From NCBI GenBank assembly GCA_900319595.1, contig ONOZ01000085.1:1-22872 (forward strand): a stretch of DNA of 22,872 bases, given 5' to 3'. Made by a program: the position numbers and the translations under genes. The DNA is from an uncultured Bacteroidales bacterium. GTDB taxonomy: Bacteria; Bacteroidota; Bacteroidia; Bacteroidales; P3. Below the pieces are notes generated by a model, which saw only the letters and a program-made list of their open reading frames with translations, was not told the DNA's origin and did no database searches. Positions 1 through 7,842 of the stretch are shown here, in pieces; position 1 is the stretch's first letter, and each line of letters opens with the position of its first letter.

Positions 1-46
1 AACTACAGAAACCTAAATTATGATTTGTTATTCAACAATTCTCTAT

Positions 47-80
47 CAAAACAAAAGAGATAGACTGAATCATCTATCTC
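47..80 (-). terminator. Intrinsic terminator of tRNA-Leu
   Basis: Bases 57-64 and 73-80 form a perfect 8-bp stem (GAGATAGA/TCTATCTC) with an 8-base loop. Read on the minus strand it lies just after the tRNA and is followed by a T-rich run (TTTTGTTTT, complement of 48-56). This is the usual form of a Rho-independent terminator. Confidence 0.7.
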
Positions 81-87
81 CTTTTCG

Positions 88-171
88 TACTTCTGAAGGG
101 ACTTGAACCCTTAAGCCCTTGCGGACACCAGATTTTGAGTCTAGCGCGTCTACCAATTCCGCCACAGAAGC
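88..171 (-). tRNA. tRNA-Leu, anticodon CAA (reads UUG)
   Basis: The minus strand from 171 reads GCTTCTG, a D-arm with GGTAGACGC, an anticodon arm with loop CTCAAAA (plus 133-139) and anticodon CAA (plus 135-137), a variable arm built on TGTCCGCAAGGGCTT, then a T-arm with GGTTCAAGTCC and the returning acceptor strand CAGAAGT. The long variable arm and 84-base length are those of a class II tRNA, which agrees with Leu. The anticodon stem CTAGA/TCTGG has one G-U pair. The first acceptor pair would be G-U, slightly unusual. The 3' CCA is not encoded, so it would have to be added after transcription. The gene stands alone with its own promoter and terminator, divergent from prs. Confidence 0.95.
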
Positions 172-192
172 AACTTTGCTTAATCGTGGGTG

Positions 193-222
193 CAAAATTA
201 CAACTTTTTTTTAATATCCAAA
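193..222 (-). promoter_or_regulatory. Bacteroidota-type promoter of tRNA-Leu
   Basis: On the minus strand TTTG (complement of 219-222) is followed after 18 bases by TAATTTTG (complement of 193-200). This matches the phylum's TTTG/TAnnTTTG consensus with a spacer one base shorter than usual, and it lies about 22 bases before the tRNA. Confidence 0.7.
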
Positions 223-315
223 TATTTTTGGCAAAAAATTTTTCTGTTATATGCATTTTTTATAATTTTGCATTCCAATTTTTAGGAATAGAGTTTAATA
301 ATATTCAATTACAAA

Positions 316-1299
316 ATGTCAGACATACAAAAGGATACATCAATAATATTTTCTTGTGATGCAAGCAGATATTTAGCAGAAAAAATAGCCGACAATTATG
401 GCAAACCTTTGGGTAAATCTATTTGTTTACATTATGCAGATGGCGAATTTCAGCCTTCTTTAGAGCAAACGGTAAGAGGATATGACGTGTTTATCGTGCA
501 ATCTACCTTTGCACCTGCTGACAATGTCATGGAGTTACTAATGATGGTAGATGCAGCCAAACGTGCTTCGGCAAGAAGGATTATAGCGGTGATGCCATAT
601 TTTGGATTTGCACGTCAAGACAGAAAAGATAAGCCAAGAGTTCCTATTGCTGCAAAACTAATGGCAGATTTATTGCAGGCAGCAGGAGTAGATAGAATTA
701 TTGCTGTAGATTTGCACGCAGACCAAATACAAGGCTTTTTCAATATTCCAGTGGATCATCTAATGGCATCAAGTATATTTATTCCATACTTGAGAGGATT
801 ATATAATAATGTAGATAATTTGCTTATTGCTTCTCCGGATGCAGGAGGTGCAAAACGTGCTTCTCAATATGCAAAAATGTTAGGTACTGGCTTTGTAATG
901 TGTCATAAACAACGCTCTCGTCCTAACGAAATTGCGTCTATGCAATTGATTGGTGATGTGCAAGGTAAAGATATTATTTTGGTAGATGATATAATAGATA
1001 CAGGCGGTACTCTTTGCAATGCAGCAAAACTTATTAAGGAGAGTGGAGCAAACAGTGTTAAGGCAATGATTACGCACCCTGTTTTGTCTGGAGATGCTGT
1101 AAATAAAATAGAATCTTCTGTTTTGGAGGAATTGATTGTAACGGATACGATACCATTAAAAAATAATACTCCAAAAATCAAAGTTCTTTCGGTTGCCCCT
1201 ATCTTTGCTGAGGCAATACGTAGAGTAGAAAATTCTGAATCTATTGCAGACTTGTACGAAAGGGCAATTCAGCACATTGGCTTACAAACTAAATTCTAA
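316..1299 (+). CDS. prs: Ribose-phosphate pyrophosphokinase (PRPP synthetase)
   Basis: Cytoplasmic enzyme that transfers pyrophosphate from ATP to ribose 5-phosphate, making PRPP for purine, pyrimidine, NAD, His and Trp synthesis. The 327-residue product has the family's landmarks in order: the ATP-side loop PYFGFARQDRK (residues 94-104), the metal and pyrophosphate motif DLHADQIQGFF (132-142) and the PRPP-binding loop VDDIIDTGGT (223-232). Length fits class I enzymes (about 310-320) with a short extra N-terminus. The ATG at 316 is chosen because homology begins soon after it and the region upstream is AT-rich non-coding. It is apparently monocistronic. A -7-like TAATTTTG lies at 263-270 but its -33 partner is poor, so the promoter is only tentative. 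Confidence 0.97.
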   Translation: MSDIQKDTSIIFSCDASRYLAEKIADNYGKPLGKSICLHYADGEFQPSLEQTVRGYDVFIVQSTFAPADNVMELLMMVDAAKRASARRIIAVMPYFGFARQDRKDKPRVPIAAKLMADLLQAAGVDRIIAVDLHADQIQGFFNIPVDHLMASSIFIPYLRGLYNNVDNLLIASPDAGGAKRASQYAKMLGTGFVMCHKQRSRPNEIASMQLIGDVQGKDIILVDDIIDTGGTLCNAAKLIKESGANSVKAMITHPVLSGDAVNKIESSVLEELIVTDTIPLKNNTPKIKVLSVAPIFAEAIRRVENSESIADLYERAIQHIGLQTKF

Positions 1300-1344
1300 A
1301 CAAACACAGATATTTAAAGGAGATTGCTAAATATTGGCAGAAAT

Positions 1345-1375
1345 TTTGTCATTATGCAAAAAAGTTGTAATTTTG
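1345..1375 (+). promoter_or_regulatory. Promoter of rplY
   Basis: TTTG (1345-1348), exactly 19 bases, then TAATTTTG (1368-1375). This is a full match to the Bacteroidota housekeeping consensus, about 46 bases before the rplY start codon. Confidence 0.8.
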
Positions 1376-1421
1376 CAAAAAAATTATAGATACATTTAAT
1401 ATAAATTAATAACTTAAGAAG

Positions 1422-2015
1422 ATGAAAACAGTATCAATGAGCGGTTCTTCAAGAAAGAACGTAGGGAAAAAAGATGCTAAAGCGTTAAGAAGAGAAAACA
1501 AAGTTCCATGTGTGCTTTATGGTGGCAAGGAAGAGCAAGTTATTTTTGCTGTACCTGCAAGAGATTTTAGAGGATTGTTATTTACACCAGACACTCACTA
1601 TGTTGAGTTGAATATTGATGGAAACAAAACAATGGCAATACTTCAAGATATACAATATCACCCAGTTAGTGACGAAGTTTTGCATGCCGATTTTCTAAGA
1701 ATCTTTGATGACCAACCAATAACTATTGCTGTTCCTGTAAAAACAACAGGTACTGCTCCCGGAGTACTTCAAGGAGGTAAATTGCAAATAAAACTTAGAA
1801 AAGTTCGTCTTTGTGGTTTGCCAAATGCTATTCCTCAGGAAGTTGTTTTGGATATTAGCAATTTAGGTATAGCACAGGGAATAAAAGTAAATGAAATAAA
1901 TATTGAGGGCGTAGAGGTTATGGAAGTTAAATCTTCTGTTGTTGTAACCGTACGTACTACAAGAAATGCAGTTGCTAATGTTGAAACAACTGAAGAAGTT
2001 GCTACTGAAGAGTAA
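1422..2015 (+). CDS. rplY: 50S ribosomal protein L25, general stress (Ctc) form
   Basis: Ribosomal protein bL25, which binds 5S rRNA in the large subunit. The 197-residue product is the long two-domain form (Ctc/TL5). Residues about 1-95 are the 5S-binding L25 domain (lysine-rich start, VPCVLYGGKEEQ, later QYHPVSDEVLHADF). About 96-185 is the beta-rich C-terminal domain (VPVKTTGTAPGVLQGGKL, KVNEINIEGVEVMEV). It ends in a short acidic tail (TTEEVATEE). A strong promoter lies upstream and a terminator hairpin downstream, so it is probably transcribed alone, between prs and pth. Pairing of rplY with pth is common in bacteria. Confidence 0.96.
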   Translation: MKTVSMSGSSRKNVGKKDAKALRRENKVPCVLYGGKEEQVIFAVPARDFRGLLFTPDTHYVELNIDGNKTMAILQDIQYHPVSDEVLHADFLRIFDDQPITIAVPVKTTGTAPGVLQGGKLQIKLRKVRLCGLPNAIPQEVVLDISNLGIAQGIKVNEINIEGVEVMEVKSSVVVTVRTTRNAVANVETTEEVATEE

Positions 2016-2070
2016 TCAAAAATGAAAGAAATATTTTAACGTATATTTCAAACATTCTTTTACATCAAAA

Positions 2071-2100
2071 TAACAGGCTGCAAAACAAATCAGCCTGTTA
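2071..2100 (+). terminator. Hairpin terminator after rplY
   Basis: TAACAGGCTG (2071-2080) and CAGCCTGTTA (2091-2100) form a perfect 10-bp stem with a 10-base loop, 55 bases after the rplY stop. Only a short T-rich stretch (TTCATTT) follows, so termination strength is uncertain. Confidence 0.65.
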
Positions 2101-2171
2101 TTCATTTAAAAAAAATAAAGAGAAGAAATATTTTAATTATTTCAGACAATAAAAAAATAATCACTCTGAAT

Positions 2172-2777
2172 ATGGATAAATATCTAATAGTCGGTTTGGG
2201 CAATCCCGATAAGGAGTATGACAACACACGACATAATATAGGATATATGGTTGTTGATGAATTGATTAGGCAGATAAACGACAAAAATTCTAAAAACGAT
2301 TCTGTAAATAATAAAGAAGCCAAATTTTCTTCCGACCGCTATGCTTATAAGTGTGAAACAAAGATTATGGGCAGACAACTTATTGTAATTAAGCCTACAA
2401 CCTATATGAACTTGAGCGGAAAAGCAATAAGATATTGGCTTGACAAGGAAAATATACCTATTGAAAACCTATTTATTATTGTCGATGATTTGGCTCTACC
2501 ACTTGGTACTATGCGTTTGCGTTATAAGGGTTCGGACGGAGGGCATAATGGATTAAAGAATATAATAGAGATTTTGGGTACAAGTGCTTTCAATCGTATG
2601 CGTTTTGGTATTGGTAGTGATTTTCATAAAGGGGAACAGATAGATTTTGTTTTGGGTAAGTTTTCTGAGGAGGAAATGGGACTATTGAAACCTTACATCA
2701 CCAAAATTTATGATATTATCAAATCTTTTGTTATGGTCGGTATGGACAAAACTATGAATCTTTATAACAAAAAATAG
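2172..2777 (+). CDS. pth: Peptidyl-tRNA hydrolase
   Basis: Hydrolyses the ester bond of peptidyl-tRNA released from stalled ribosomes, recycling the tRNA. The product (201 residues) opens with the typical beta strand YLIVGLGNP. It has N11 and the catalytic His21 in TRHNIG, the KPTTYMNLSG motif with N80, the catalytic Asp within VDDLALPLG (105/106), and SDGGHNG (N126). A Lys/Asn-rich stretch at about 37-50 makes it slightly longer than the E. coli enzyme (194). It sits downstream of rplY but behind a hairpin, so it may have its own promoter, though none is clear in 2101-2171. Its stop codon lies inside the hairpin shared with the convergent gene. Confidence 0.96.
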   Translation: MDKYLIVGLGNPDKEYDNTRHNIGYMVVDELIRQINDKNSKNDSVNNKEAKFSSDRYAYKCETKIMGRQLIVIKPTTYMNLSGKAIRYWLDKENIPIENLFIIVDDLALPLGTMRLRYKGSDGGHNGLKNIIEILGTSAFNRMRFGIGSDFHKGEQIDFVLGKFSEEEMGLLKPYITKIYDIIKSFVMVGMDKTMNLYNKK

Positions 2778-2814
2778 TATTGTATAAATTTTGAATAATA
2801 ACAATACTATTTTT
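2770..2814. terminator. Bidirectional terminator between convergent genes
   Basis: Bases 2770-2783 and 2801-2814 form a perfect 14-bp A/T-rich stem with a 17-base loop. The stem begins in the last codons of pth and includes its TAG. T-rich sequence on one side and A-rich on the other let it serve both pth (+) and the 2841-4367 gene (-). Confidence 0.7.
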
Positions 2815-2840
2815 GAAAATTAAAATTTATAAACCACCTT

Positions 2841-4367
2841 TTAACGCTTAATCAATCGTTTAACAATATATTTTTCACCATAAAGTATTCTTAAATAATA
2901 TATTCCATCAGGTAAAGACGAAATATCAATACTTTCATTAGGATTTGCATTAACTTCTTTCATAATTCTACCATTATTATCATAGAAGCCAATGTAAGTG
3001 TTATACTCAATACCCGTTATATTCAATACATTCTCCGCAGGATTAGGGAAAACTTTTATCTTTTCTGCAATTTCTACCTCACTTAGTCCGCTTCCACTAT
3101 GAGGACAATTAATTTCCTTTATTTCATCTCCCCAATAGAAATTTAAAACAACTGTAGAATCGCAACCTAATTCTGTTTCCAAATGAGTAACATACATACC
3201 TGTATCAGAAATTGTTAGTCCATTCATTTCAACAGAACCTCCTTCTACTAAAGACCAACATTGACTCACATATTCAGTAGGATTGACTTGCACTTTCACA
3301 ATGGTATAGATATCACCACCAGTTTCGTTCTGTGCAGTATGCCTATATTCGCCACTTTCCGAGATATACATATCCAATTTATCAAAATAATACTCTTGAT
3401 TGTCGCAAATAACAGTATCAATCAATATAGTATCAAAGCGGCGTAGGTCTCTTGATAGATATACTGCCGAATTTTGTCCATCATCACTTATATCGGCAAT
3501 ATCTATCTCTATTTTGTAGTAATAATCTGCAACAACATTAACCAATGCCGTAGAAAGTTTAGTTGTATAACCGTTCATAAAACATTTTGTTTTATTAGGT
3601 ACCATTTTGCCATAGTCAGGGTTTTGTCTATAATACTGAGGGTTAGATGGAGGAGTAGGATTGCTCTCAGAAGGGAATTTAGGATTGCCATTATTTATAG
3701 AATTAAGCATTACGGCAGTGTTTGTCCCCGGTACAAGTGCGATATTTTGCATCTCATAATTAGTTGTACCATGTACGATATTGCCTAAAGAATCGTAAGG
3801 TCCTGAGAAAAAGAATCCGTAAAAGTCATTAATCGCTTTACCTACACCCTCATTGTATTCTTTTGAAGCAAACGAATATGTAAATGCAAAATTATTGATT
3901 TTAGGTTTAATCCAGAACACCAATGAACCAATATCCATCATTCTTTGCGGCTTTTTACCTTTTTCAATACAATCTTTGCAGTATTGATAATAGAACCCTA
4001 AAACTTGCGAGGTATCATTGTTTTGAGGAGTAGCTCTGTCGTTTCCTCCAGTTGTTGATGTATGTTTACCAGCATCTATGCAAGGACCAGTAACTATTAC
4101 AAGCCCCTCGTCCATTGGCATATGCATTCCTGTTGTATCGTAATTGACAAAAGAACCTATAGCGTTACTTTTTACGATAGTATCTCCATTAAAAGTTGCC
4201 AAGTGAAGACTATCGACAACCAATTCAATATTCGGACCTACTAAGTATTTTTGTACCAAATCTGCCACTTTGGAGTTTCTCAATTGTGTAATTTCTACTT
4301 GAGAGTAGGAATTGATTGAAAAACATAACAAAATAAATACGAATATATACTTCCCAAAATTTTTCAT
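2841..4367 (-). CDS. Secreted choice-of-anchor L protein with T9SS type A sorting domain
   Basis: A predicted exported surface or extracellular protein of unknown role. I place the start at the ATG at 4367, because MKNFGKYIFVFILLCFSI followed by NSYSQ is a good signal peptide; an in-frame ATG at 4397 would add ten residues before it. After the signal comes a choice-of-anchor L type domain (about residues 25-190 of the mature numbering: VQKYLVGPN, MDEGLVIVTG, FTYSFASKEYNE, DFYGFFFSGP), which is widespread in Bacteroidota surface proteins. A middle region follows, with paired Cys and CDSTVVLNF-like sequence. The tail carries VFPNPAENVLNI, then DGIYYLRI and KRLIKR, the type A T9SS sorting domain that directs transport across the outer membrane. 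A diverged paralogue lies directly upstream. Function beyond secretion cannot be read from sequence. Confidence 0.88.
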   Translation of the reverse strand: MKNFGKYIFVFILLCFSINSYSQVEITQLRNSKVADLVQKYLVGPNIELVVDSLHLATFNGDTIVKSNAIGSFVNYDTTGMHMPMDEGLVIVTGPCIDAGKHTSTTGGNDRATPQNNDTSQVLGFYYQYCKDCIEKGKKPQRMMDIGSLVFWIKPKINNFAFTYSFASKEYNEGVGKAINDFYGFFFSGPYDSLGNIVHGTTNYEMQNIALVPGTNTAVMLNSINNGNPKFPSESNPTPPSNPQYYRQNPDYGKMVPNKTKCFMNGYTTKLSTALVNVVADYYYKIEIDIADISDDGQNSAVYLSRDLRRFDTILIDTVICDNQEYYFDKLDMYISESGEYRHTAQNETGGDIYTIVKVQVNPTEYVSQCWSLVEGGSVEMNGLTISDTGMYVTHLETELGCDSTVVLNFYWGDEIKEINCPHSGSGLSEVEIAEKIKVFPNPAENVLNITGIEYNTYIGFYDNNGRIMKEVNANPNESIDISSLPDGIYYLRILYGEKYIVKRLIKR

Positions 4368-4412
4368 ACTAATATATGTTTTTTTATAATTAAACATCTA
4401 TTATTCAACTCG

Positions 4413-4445
4413 CAAAGATACAAATTTATTATTATTATTTCCAAA
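4413..4445 (-). promoter_or_regulatory. Promoter of the 2841-4367 gene
   Basis: On the minus strand TTTG (complement of 4442-4445), 21 bases, then TATCTTTG (complement of 4413-4420). The spacer is at the long end of the accepted range. It lies about 45 bases before the chosen ATG, so the two tandem paralogues can be transcribed separately. Confidence 0.6.
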
Positions 4446-4462
4446 TTTTTTATTATATTTTT

Positions 4463-5947
4463 TTATCTTACTACAAATTTTGTGCCGTAAATATGCTGTT
4501 TTGAGAGAATCTGTATATAGTATAATCCGCTTTTAAATGAAGATATATTTATGGTAGGGTTAGCTGGGGAGACTTCTTTGCATATTAGTTTATTTCCAAG
4601 GCAATCAAATATATAGACATTGCTTGTTTGCGTAAGACCCTCTAGAGTAATTTGATTATCAGCAGGATTTGGACTAATGGTTATTATATTTTGCATGTAA
4701 TTTATATCTTCATTTGATACAAAACAATCTATTTCTTGTGTTACTTCTCCATAACGGACATCGTAAATAATAATAGAGTCGCATCCAAATTCTGTTTGCA
4801 ACGTTGAAACAAATACTCCTTCTGTTGAAATCTCCTTCCCATTCATATCAATAACATCTCCGTCTCTTAACGTCCAACAGAAACTATGATAACTTGTTGG
4901 GTTGATTCCCAAATTCAATATAGTAATACTATCCCCCATGGTTTCGTTTTGTTTTATACAAGTATATGTTCCTTCTCTTGTCAAAACGCTGTCCAAACAT
5001 TCAAAATAATATTCTTCATTGTCGCAAATGGAGGTATCAATATAGATGGTGTCAAATCTTCGCATATCCTTAGAAAGATAGATTGCAGAATTTAGTTTAT
5101 GGTCGTTTATGTTGGCAATATCTATTTCTATTTTGTAGTAAGCATTATCAATAACATTTACCAAAGCAGTAGGGAGTTTTACGGTATAAGCCTCCATTAA
5201 GCAATTTTGCTTGCACTCGGTGGTAGTTTTTAACTTATGATATTCAGGATGTTTTGGTTCAGGGTCATAATCTCCTCCATGATTTACGGTATTTATCATA
5301 ACAGGGATTTGTGTTCCAGGTATTAGTGCAATATTCTGCATAACGTACGCCGTACTACCTGCTAAGAAATTACCATCTTCATCATATGGTCCCGAGAAGT
5401 AGAAACCAAAAAAATCGTTATACAAACTTCCTTCATATTTATTGTATTCATTGGACGCAAAGCAATAAGAGAAAGAAAAATTATTTATATTACAGTTTAT
5501 CCAAAAACTCAAAGAACCTATATCATGCATCTCCATAATTGGAAGATTGTTGTCTATACAATACTTACTATATGTAAAAAAAAACGCAGAATCTTCAAAA
5601 TCCGATAAACTACTTGAAGGAACAGCATTTGGAGAGAAATATTTGGCATCATTCCCTGCACTTTTATAATTTCCTGTTACAATAACCAAGCCTTCGTCCA
5701 TTGGCATATTGCAAGATGTTGTGTCAAAGTTGGAAAATATACCTAACTGATTGCTATATACTGTATCTTTATTGTTGAATGTAGCACGATGCATATCATC
5801 TACAACAAGCGTAACGTTAGGACCTATCAAATACTTTTCTACAAGTTCTGCCACACTAATACCGCTCGTATGAGTTACATTGACTTGTGGAAACAGATTT
5901 ACAAAAGTACAAAATAAGAAAGCTAATATTATTACCCGTTTATTCAC
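4463..5947 (-). CDS. Secreted choice-of-anchor L protein with T9SS sorting domain (paralogue)
   Basis: A paralogue of the next gene along, with the same order of parts: signal peptide, choice-of-anchor L domain (VEKYLIGPN, MDEGLVIVTG, FSYCFASNEYNK, DFFGFYFSGP), middle region with MRRFDTIYIDTSICDNEEYYF, and T9SS type A tail (ISPNPADNQITLEG ... GLYYIQI ... FVVR). I prefer the GTG at 5947: VNKRVIILAFLFCTFVNLFPQ is an ideal signal peptide, and a perfect promoter sits just upstream of it (5953-5983). Other in-frame starts are ATG 5965 and ATG 6073; the latter would overlap the divergent regulator. If the promoter is real, the mRNA would be leaderless or nearly so. Function beyond secretion is unknown. 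Confidence 0.85.
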   Translation of the reverse strand: MNKRVIILAFLFCTFVNLFPQVNVTHTSGISVAELVEKYLIGPNVTLVVDDMHRATFNNKDTVYSNQLGIFSNFDTTSCNMPMDEGLVIVTGNYKSAGNDAKYFSPNAVPSSSLSDFEDSAFFFTYSKYCIDNNLPIMEMHDIGSLSFWINCNINNFSFSYCFASNEYNKYEGSLYNDFFGFYFSGPYDEDGNFLAGSTAYVMQNIALIPGTQIPVMINTVNHGGDYDPEPKHPEYHKLKTTTECKQNCLMEAYTVKLPTALVNVIDNAYYKIEIDIANINDHKLNSAIYLSKDMRRFDTIYIDTSICDNEEYYFECLDSVLTREGTYTCIKQNETMGDSITILNLGINPTSYHSFCWTLRDGDVIDMNGKEISTEGVFVSTLQTEFGCDSIIIYDVRYGEVTQEIDCFVSNEDINYMQNIITISPNPADNQITLEGLTQTSNVYIFDCLGNKLICKEVSPANPTINISSFKSGLYYIQILSKQHIYGTKFVVR

Positions 5948-5952
5948 AATTG

Positions 5953-5983
5953 CAAATATAATCATTATTTGTAAATCTACAAA
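5953..5983 (-). promoter_or_regulatory. Promoter overlapping the start region of the 4463-5947 gene
   Basis: On the minus strand TTTG (complement of 5980-5983), exactly 19 bases, then TATATTTG (complement of 5953-5960). The match is full, but it lies within the longest open frame and ends only 5 bases before the GTG at 5947. It therefore argues against the upstream start codons. Confidence 0.55.
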
Positions 5984-6022
5984 ATTTTTACATATAAATT
6001 TCCAAATATCGCCTTTTTTTAT

Positions 6023-6030
6023 TACCTTTG
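6023..6030 (+). promoter_or_regulatory. -7 element (TACCTTTG) of the CxxC-AraC regulator
   Basis: TACCTTTGCA at 6023-6032 matches the -7 consensus 22 bases before the ATG at 6053. Nineteen bases upstream there is only TTCC in place of TTTG, so this promoter may be weak or activator-dependent. Confidence 0.4.
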
Positions 6031-6052
6031 CATTGCAAAATATGATGAATTT

Positions 6053-6634
6053 ATGGTACAAGATAACGGTCATTCAATAATTTATATCAAAAACATGGTA
6101 TGTCCGCGTTGTATATTTGCGGTGGATAATCTTTTAAAGCAAAATGGTATTGATATTGTCAAAATAGAACTGGGTAAGGCTGAGATTAAGGGTAGTTTAA
6201 GCAAAGAACAAAAAAGATTATTACAAAAAGAATTAAACGATTTGGGTTTTGAACTTTTAGATGACAAGATAACAAGGCGAGTAGAACAGATAAAGAATGC
6301 TATAATAGATTTTGTGCATTATCAATCTAATAATGTGAATATGAATTTATCGGATTACATAGTGTCCAAACTACATCAAGACTACTTTTCATTGAGTAAG
6401 ATATTTTCAGAAAACGAAAGCACGACCATAGAAAAATACTTTATCTTGCAGAAAATAGAACGCATCAAGGAATTATTATCTTACAACGAATTGACTTTGA
6501 ATGAAATTGCTTTAGAGATGAATTATTCTTCGGCGGCTTATCTTTCTACGCAATTCAAACAAATAACAGGGATGACACCCTCGCAGTACAAACTAAGCGA
6601 AACAAAGAATCGTAAATGTTTGGATAGTATTTAA
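6053..6634 (+). CDS. Small AraC-type regulator with N-terminal CxxC (HMA-like) domain
   Basis: A predicted cytoplasmic transcription factor of 193 residues. Residues about 8-75 resemble a heavy-metal-associated fold: a beta strand followed by NMVCPRC with C17 and C20, then KIELGKAEIKG and a helix ending LGFELL. This is where copper chaperones and P-type ATPases bind soft metals. A linker helix follows. Residues about 125-185 form an AraC/XylS helix-turn-helix: LTLNEIALEMNYSSAAYLSTQFKQ is split over the first recognition region, followed by TGMTPSQYK. Such short HMA-AraC proteins occur across Bacteroidota. Sensing of metal or thiol state is inference. It is divergent from the T9SS paralogue, and its stop codon directly abuts that of the convergent LD-carboxypeptidase. 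Confidence 0.85.
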   Translation: MVQDNGHSIIYIKNMVCPRCIFAVDNLLKQNGIDIVKIELGKAEIKGSLSKEQKRLLQKELNDLGFELLDDKITRRVEQIKNAIIDFVHYQSNNVNMNLSDYIVSKLHQDYFSLSKIFSENESTTIEKYFILQKIERIKELLSYNELTLNEIALEMNYSSAAYLSTQFKQITGMTPSQYKLSETKNRKCLDSI

Positions 6635-6640
6635 CTATTC
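6622..6640. terminator. Short hairpin spanning two abutting stop codons
   Basis: GGATAGT (6622-6628) pairs with ACTATTC (6634-6640) over a 5-base loop, with one G-U pair on one strand. It covers both stop codons (6632-6634 plus, 6635-6637 minus), the only place a terminator could fit between these genes. It is small, so it may be incidental. Confidence 0.35.
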
Positions 6641-7546
6641 AGATTGTTGTTTAATTATAACCTTGTTTCTAGCCACCTCAACCTCTGTACGTTTGCCGTG
6701 AATGAATGCGTGATTGTCTTCCCCAATATGTCCAATAGGAAGATTGAATGCTATCGGAAAGTTGTATTCTTGAGTAATTTGCTTAATTATTTCATATGCC
6801 GTGTGTCCAAAAGGTATTGTGTTGTCATGCATATCCGTCATTTGTCCAACTAGAAGTGCTTGCACTTTACCAAGTTTGCCACTACGTTTAAGTGCTTGCA
6901 ACATTCGGTCAATATGATAAAGATACTCGTCCAAATCCTCTATAAACAATATAGCATTATCTGTGTCGCCCAAACTATTACTGCCTAATAGTGAATATAT
7001 AACGGATAGATTTCCGCCTACAATTGTTCCCTCCGCCTTACCTTGTCTATTCAGGTGGTGTGAGTTGCATTCTATGATATTATTGTTATTGAAAAGGATA
7101 TGTTTTAAACTATTTGTTGCCACACTATTAGATAAGGAAGTAATATTTATAGGCATAATTCCATGAATAGTAGGCAACCCTATATTATAATATATATGCA
7201 TTAAAATAGCAGTAACGTCCGAATAGCCGACAAGCCATTTGGGATTTTTCTGTAGCGATTGCCATTTGATTTTATCCAGTATTCGAACACTTCCATAGCC
7301 ACCTTTTGCAAAGAATATTGCTTTAATGCTCTTATCATCAATCATTGTTTGCAAATCTTCTGCACGCAAAGCATCATTGCCTGCAAATTGATTGTCTTTT
7401 GCTCCGATGGTTTTACCTAATACAACTTCCAATCCCCAAGATTCAAACAATTCTTGTGCAAATTGTATGTCTGCAACATCAACGGCACGTGCTGAAGAAA
7501 TAATTGCTACCTTATCGCCAATTTTAAGTGTTTCTGGTGTTATCAT
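6635..7546 (-). CDS. LD-carboxypeptidase, peptidase family S66 (LdcA/MccF type)
   Basis: Serine peptidase that, in the LdcA branch, removes the terminal D-Ala from murein tetrapeptides during cytoplasmic peptidoglycan recycling. MccF-branch members instead cleave microcin C-like compounds. The 303-residue length is normal. The expected catalytic triad is visible: nucleophile S109 in LVGYSDVTAI, E203 in LFIEDLDEYLYHID, and H273 in NLPIGHIGEDNHAF. The N-terminal GDKVAIISSAR and FFAKGGYGSVRIL are also typical. There is no signal peptide, so it is cytoplasmic. It lies 35 bases after yidD on the same strand and may be the last gene of that run. The LdcA role is favoured by cell-envelope neighbours but not proven. 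Confidence 0.92.
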   Translation of the reverse strand: MITPETLKIGDKVAIISSARAVDVADIQFAQELFESWGLEVVLGKTIGAKDNQFAGNDALRAEDLQTMIDDKSIKAIFFAKGGYGSVRILDKIKWQSLQKNPKWLVGYSDVTAILMHIYYNIGLPTIHGIMPINITSLSNSVATNSLKHILFNNNNIIECNSHHLNRQGKAEGTIVGGNLSVIYSLLGSNSLGDTDNAILFIEDLDEYLYHIDRMLQALKRSGKLGKVQALLVGQMTDMHDNTIPFGHTAYEIIKQITQEYNFPIAFNLPIGHIGEDNHAFIHGKRTEVEVARNKVIIKQQSE

Positions 7547-7581
7547 CGTTATATATTTAAGATTATAGACTTTTTGGCATT

Positions 7582-7839
7582 TTATGGAACAGGGTCATAA
7601 CCACTACCTCCCCATGGATTGCATCGCAAAATTCTCTTCAACGCTAAGAATGAACCCTTAAAAGGTCCATATTTCCTAATTGCTTGCAAAGCATAAGTAG
7701 AACAAGTCGGCGTAAAACGACAAGAGGCTGGTGTCAATGGAGATATGGCTGTTTGATAAAAACGTATCAAAATAACTATTATCTGTTGTAATAATGAGTA
7801 TGGCAATCTTAATATTTTTTTTACAAAAGACATTTTCAT
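7582..7839 (-). CDS. yidD: Membrane protein insertion efficiency factor YidD
   Basis: A small peripheral membrane protein thought to help YidC-dependent membrane protein insertion. The 85 residues contain the family core: IRFYQTAISPLTPASCRFTP, then TCSTYALQAI, KYGPFKGSFLALKRILRCNP and WGGSGYDPVP. Conserved cysteines are C40, C46 and C73, and the N-terminus is amphipathic or hydrophobic (LLQQIIVILI). An alternative start is the Met at residue 3. It follows rnpA after 3 bases, the classic rnpA-yidD pairing, so the two are surely co-transcribed. Confidence 0.97.
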   Translation of the reverse strand: MKMSFVKKILRLPYSLLQQIIVILIRFYQTAISPLTPASCRFTPTCSTYALQAIRKYGPFKGSFLALKRILRCNPWGGSGYDPVP

Positions 7840-7842
7840 TAC

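Noticed and set aside
5948..6073. Longer N-terminus for the second T9SS paralogue from ATG 6073 or 5965.
   Set aside because: From 6073 it would overlap the divergent regulator gene and place a charged, non-signal segment first; either start also reads through a full-consensus promoter.
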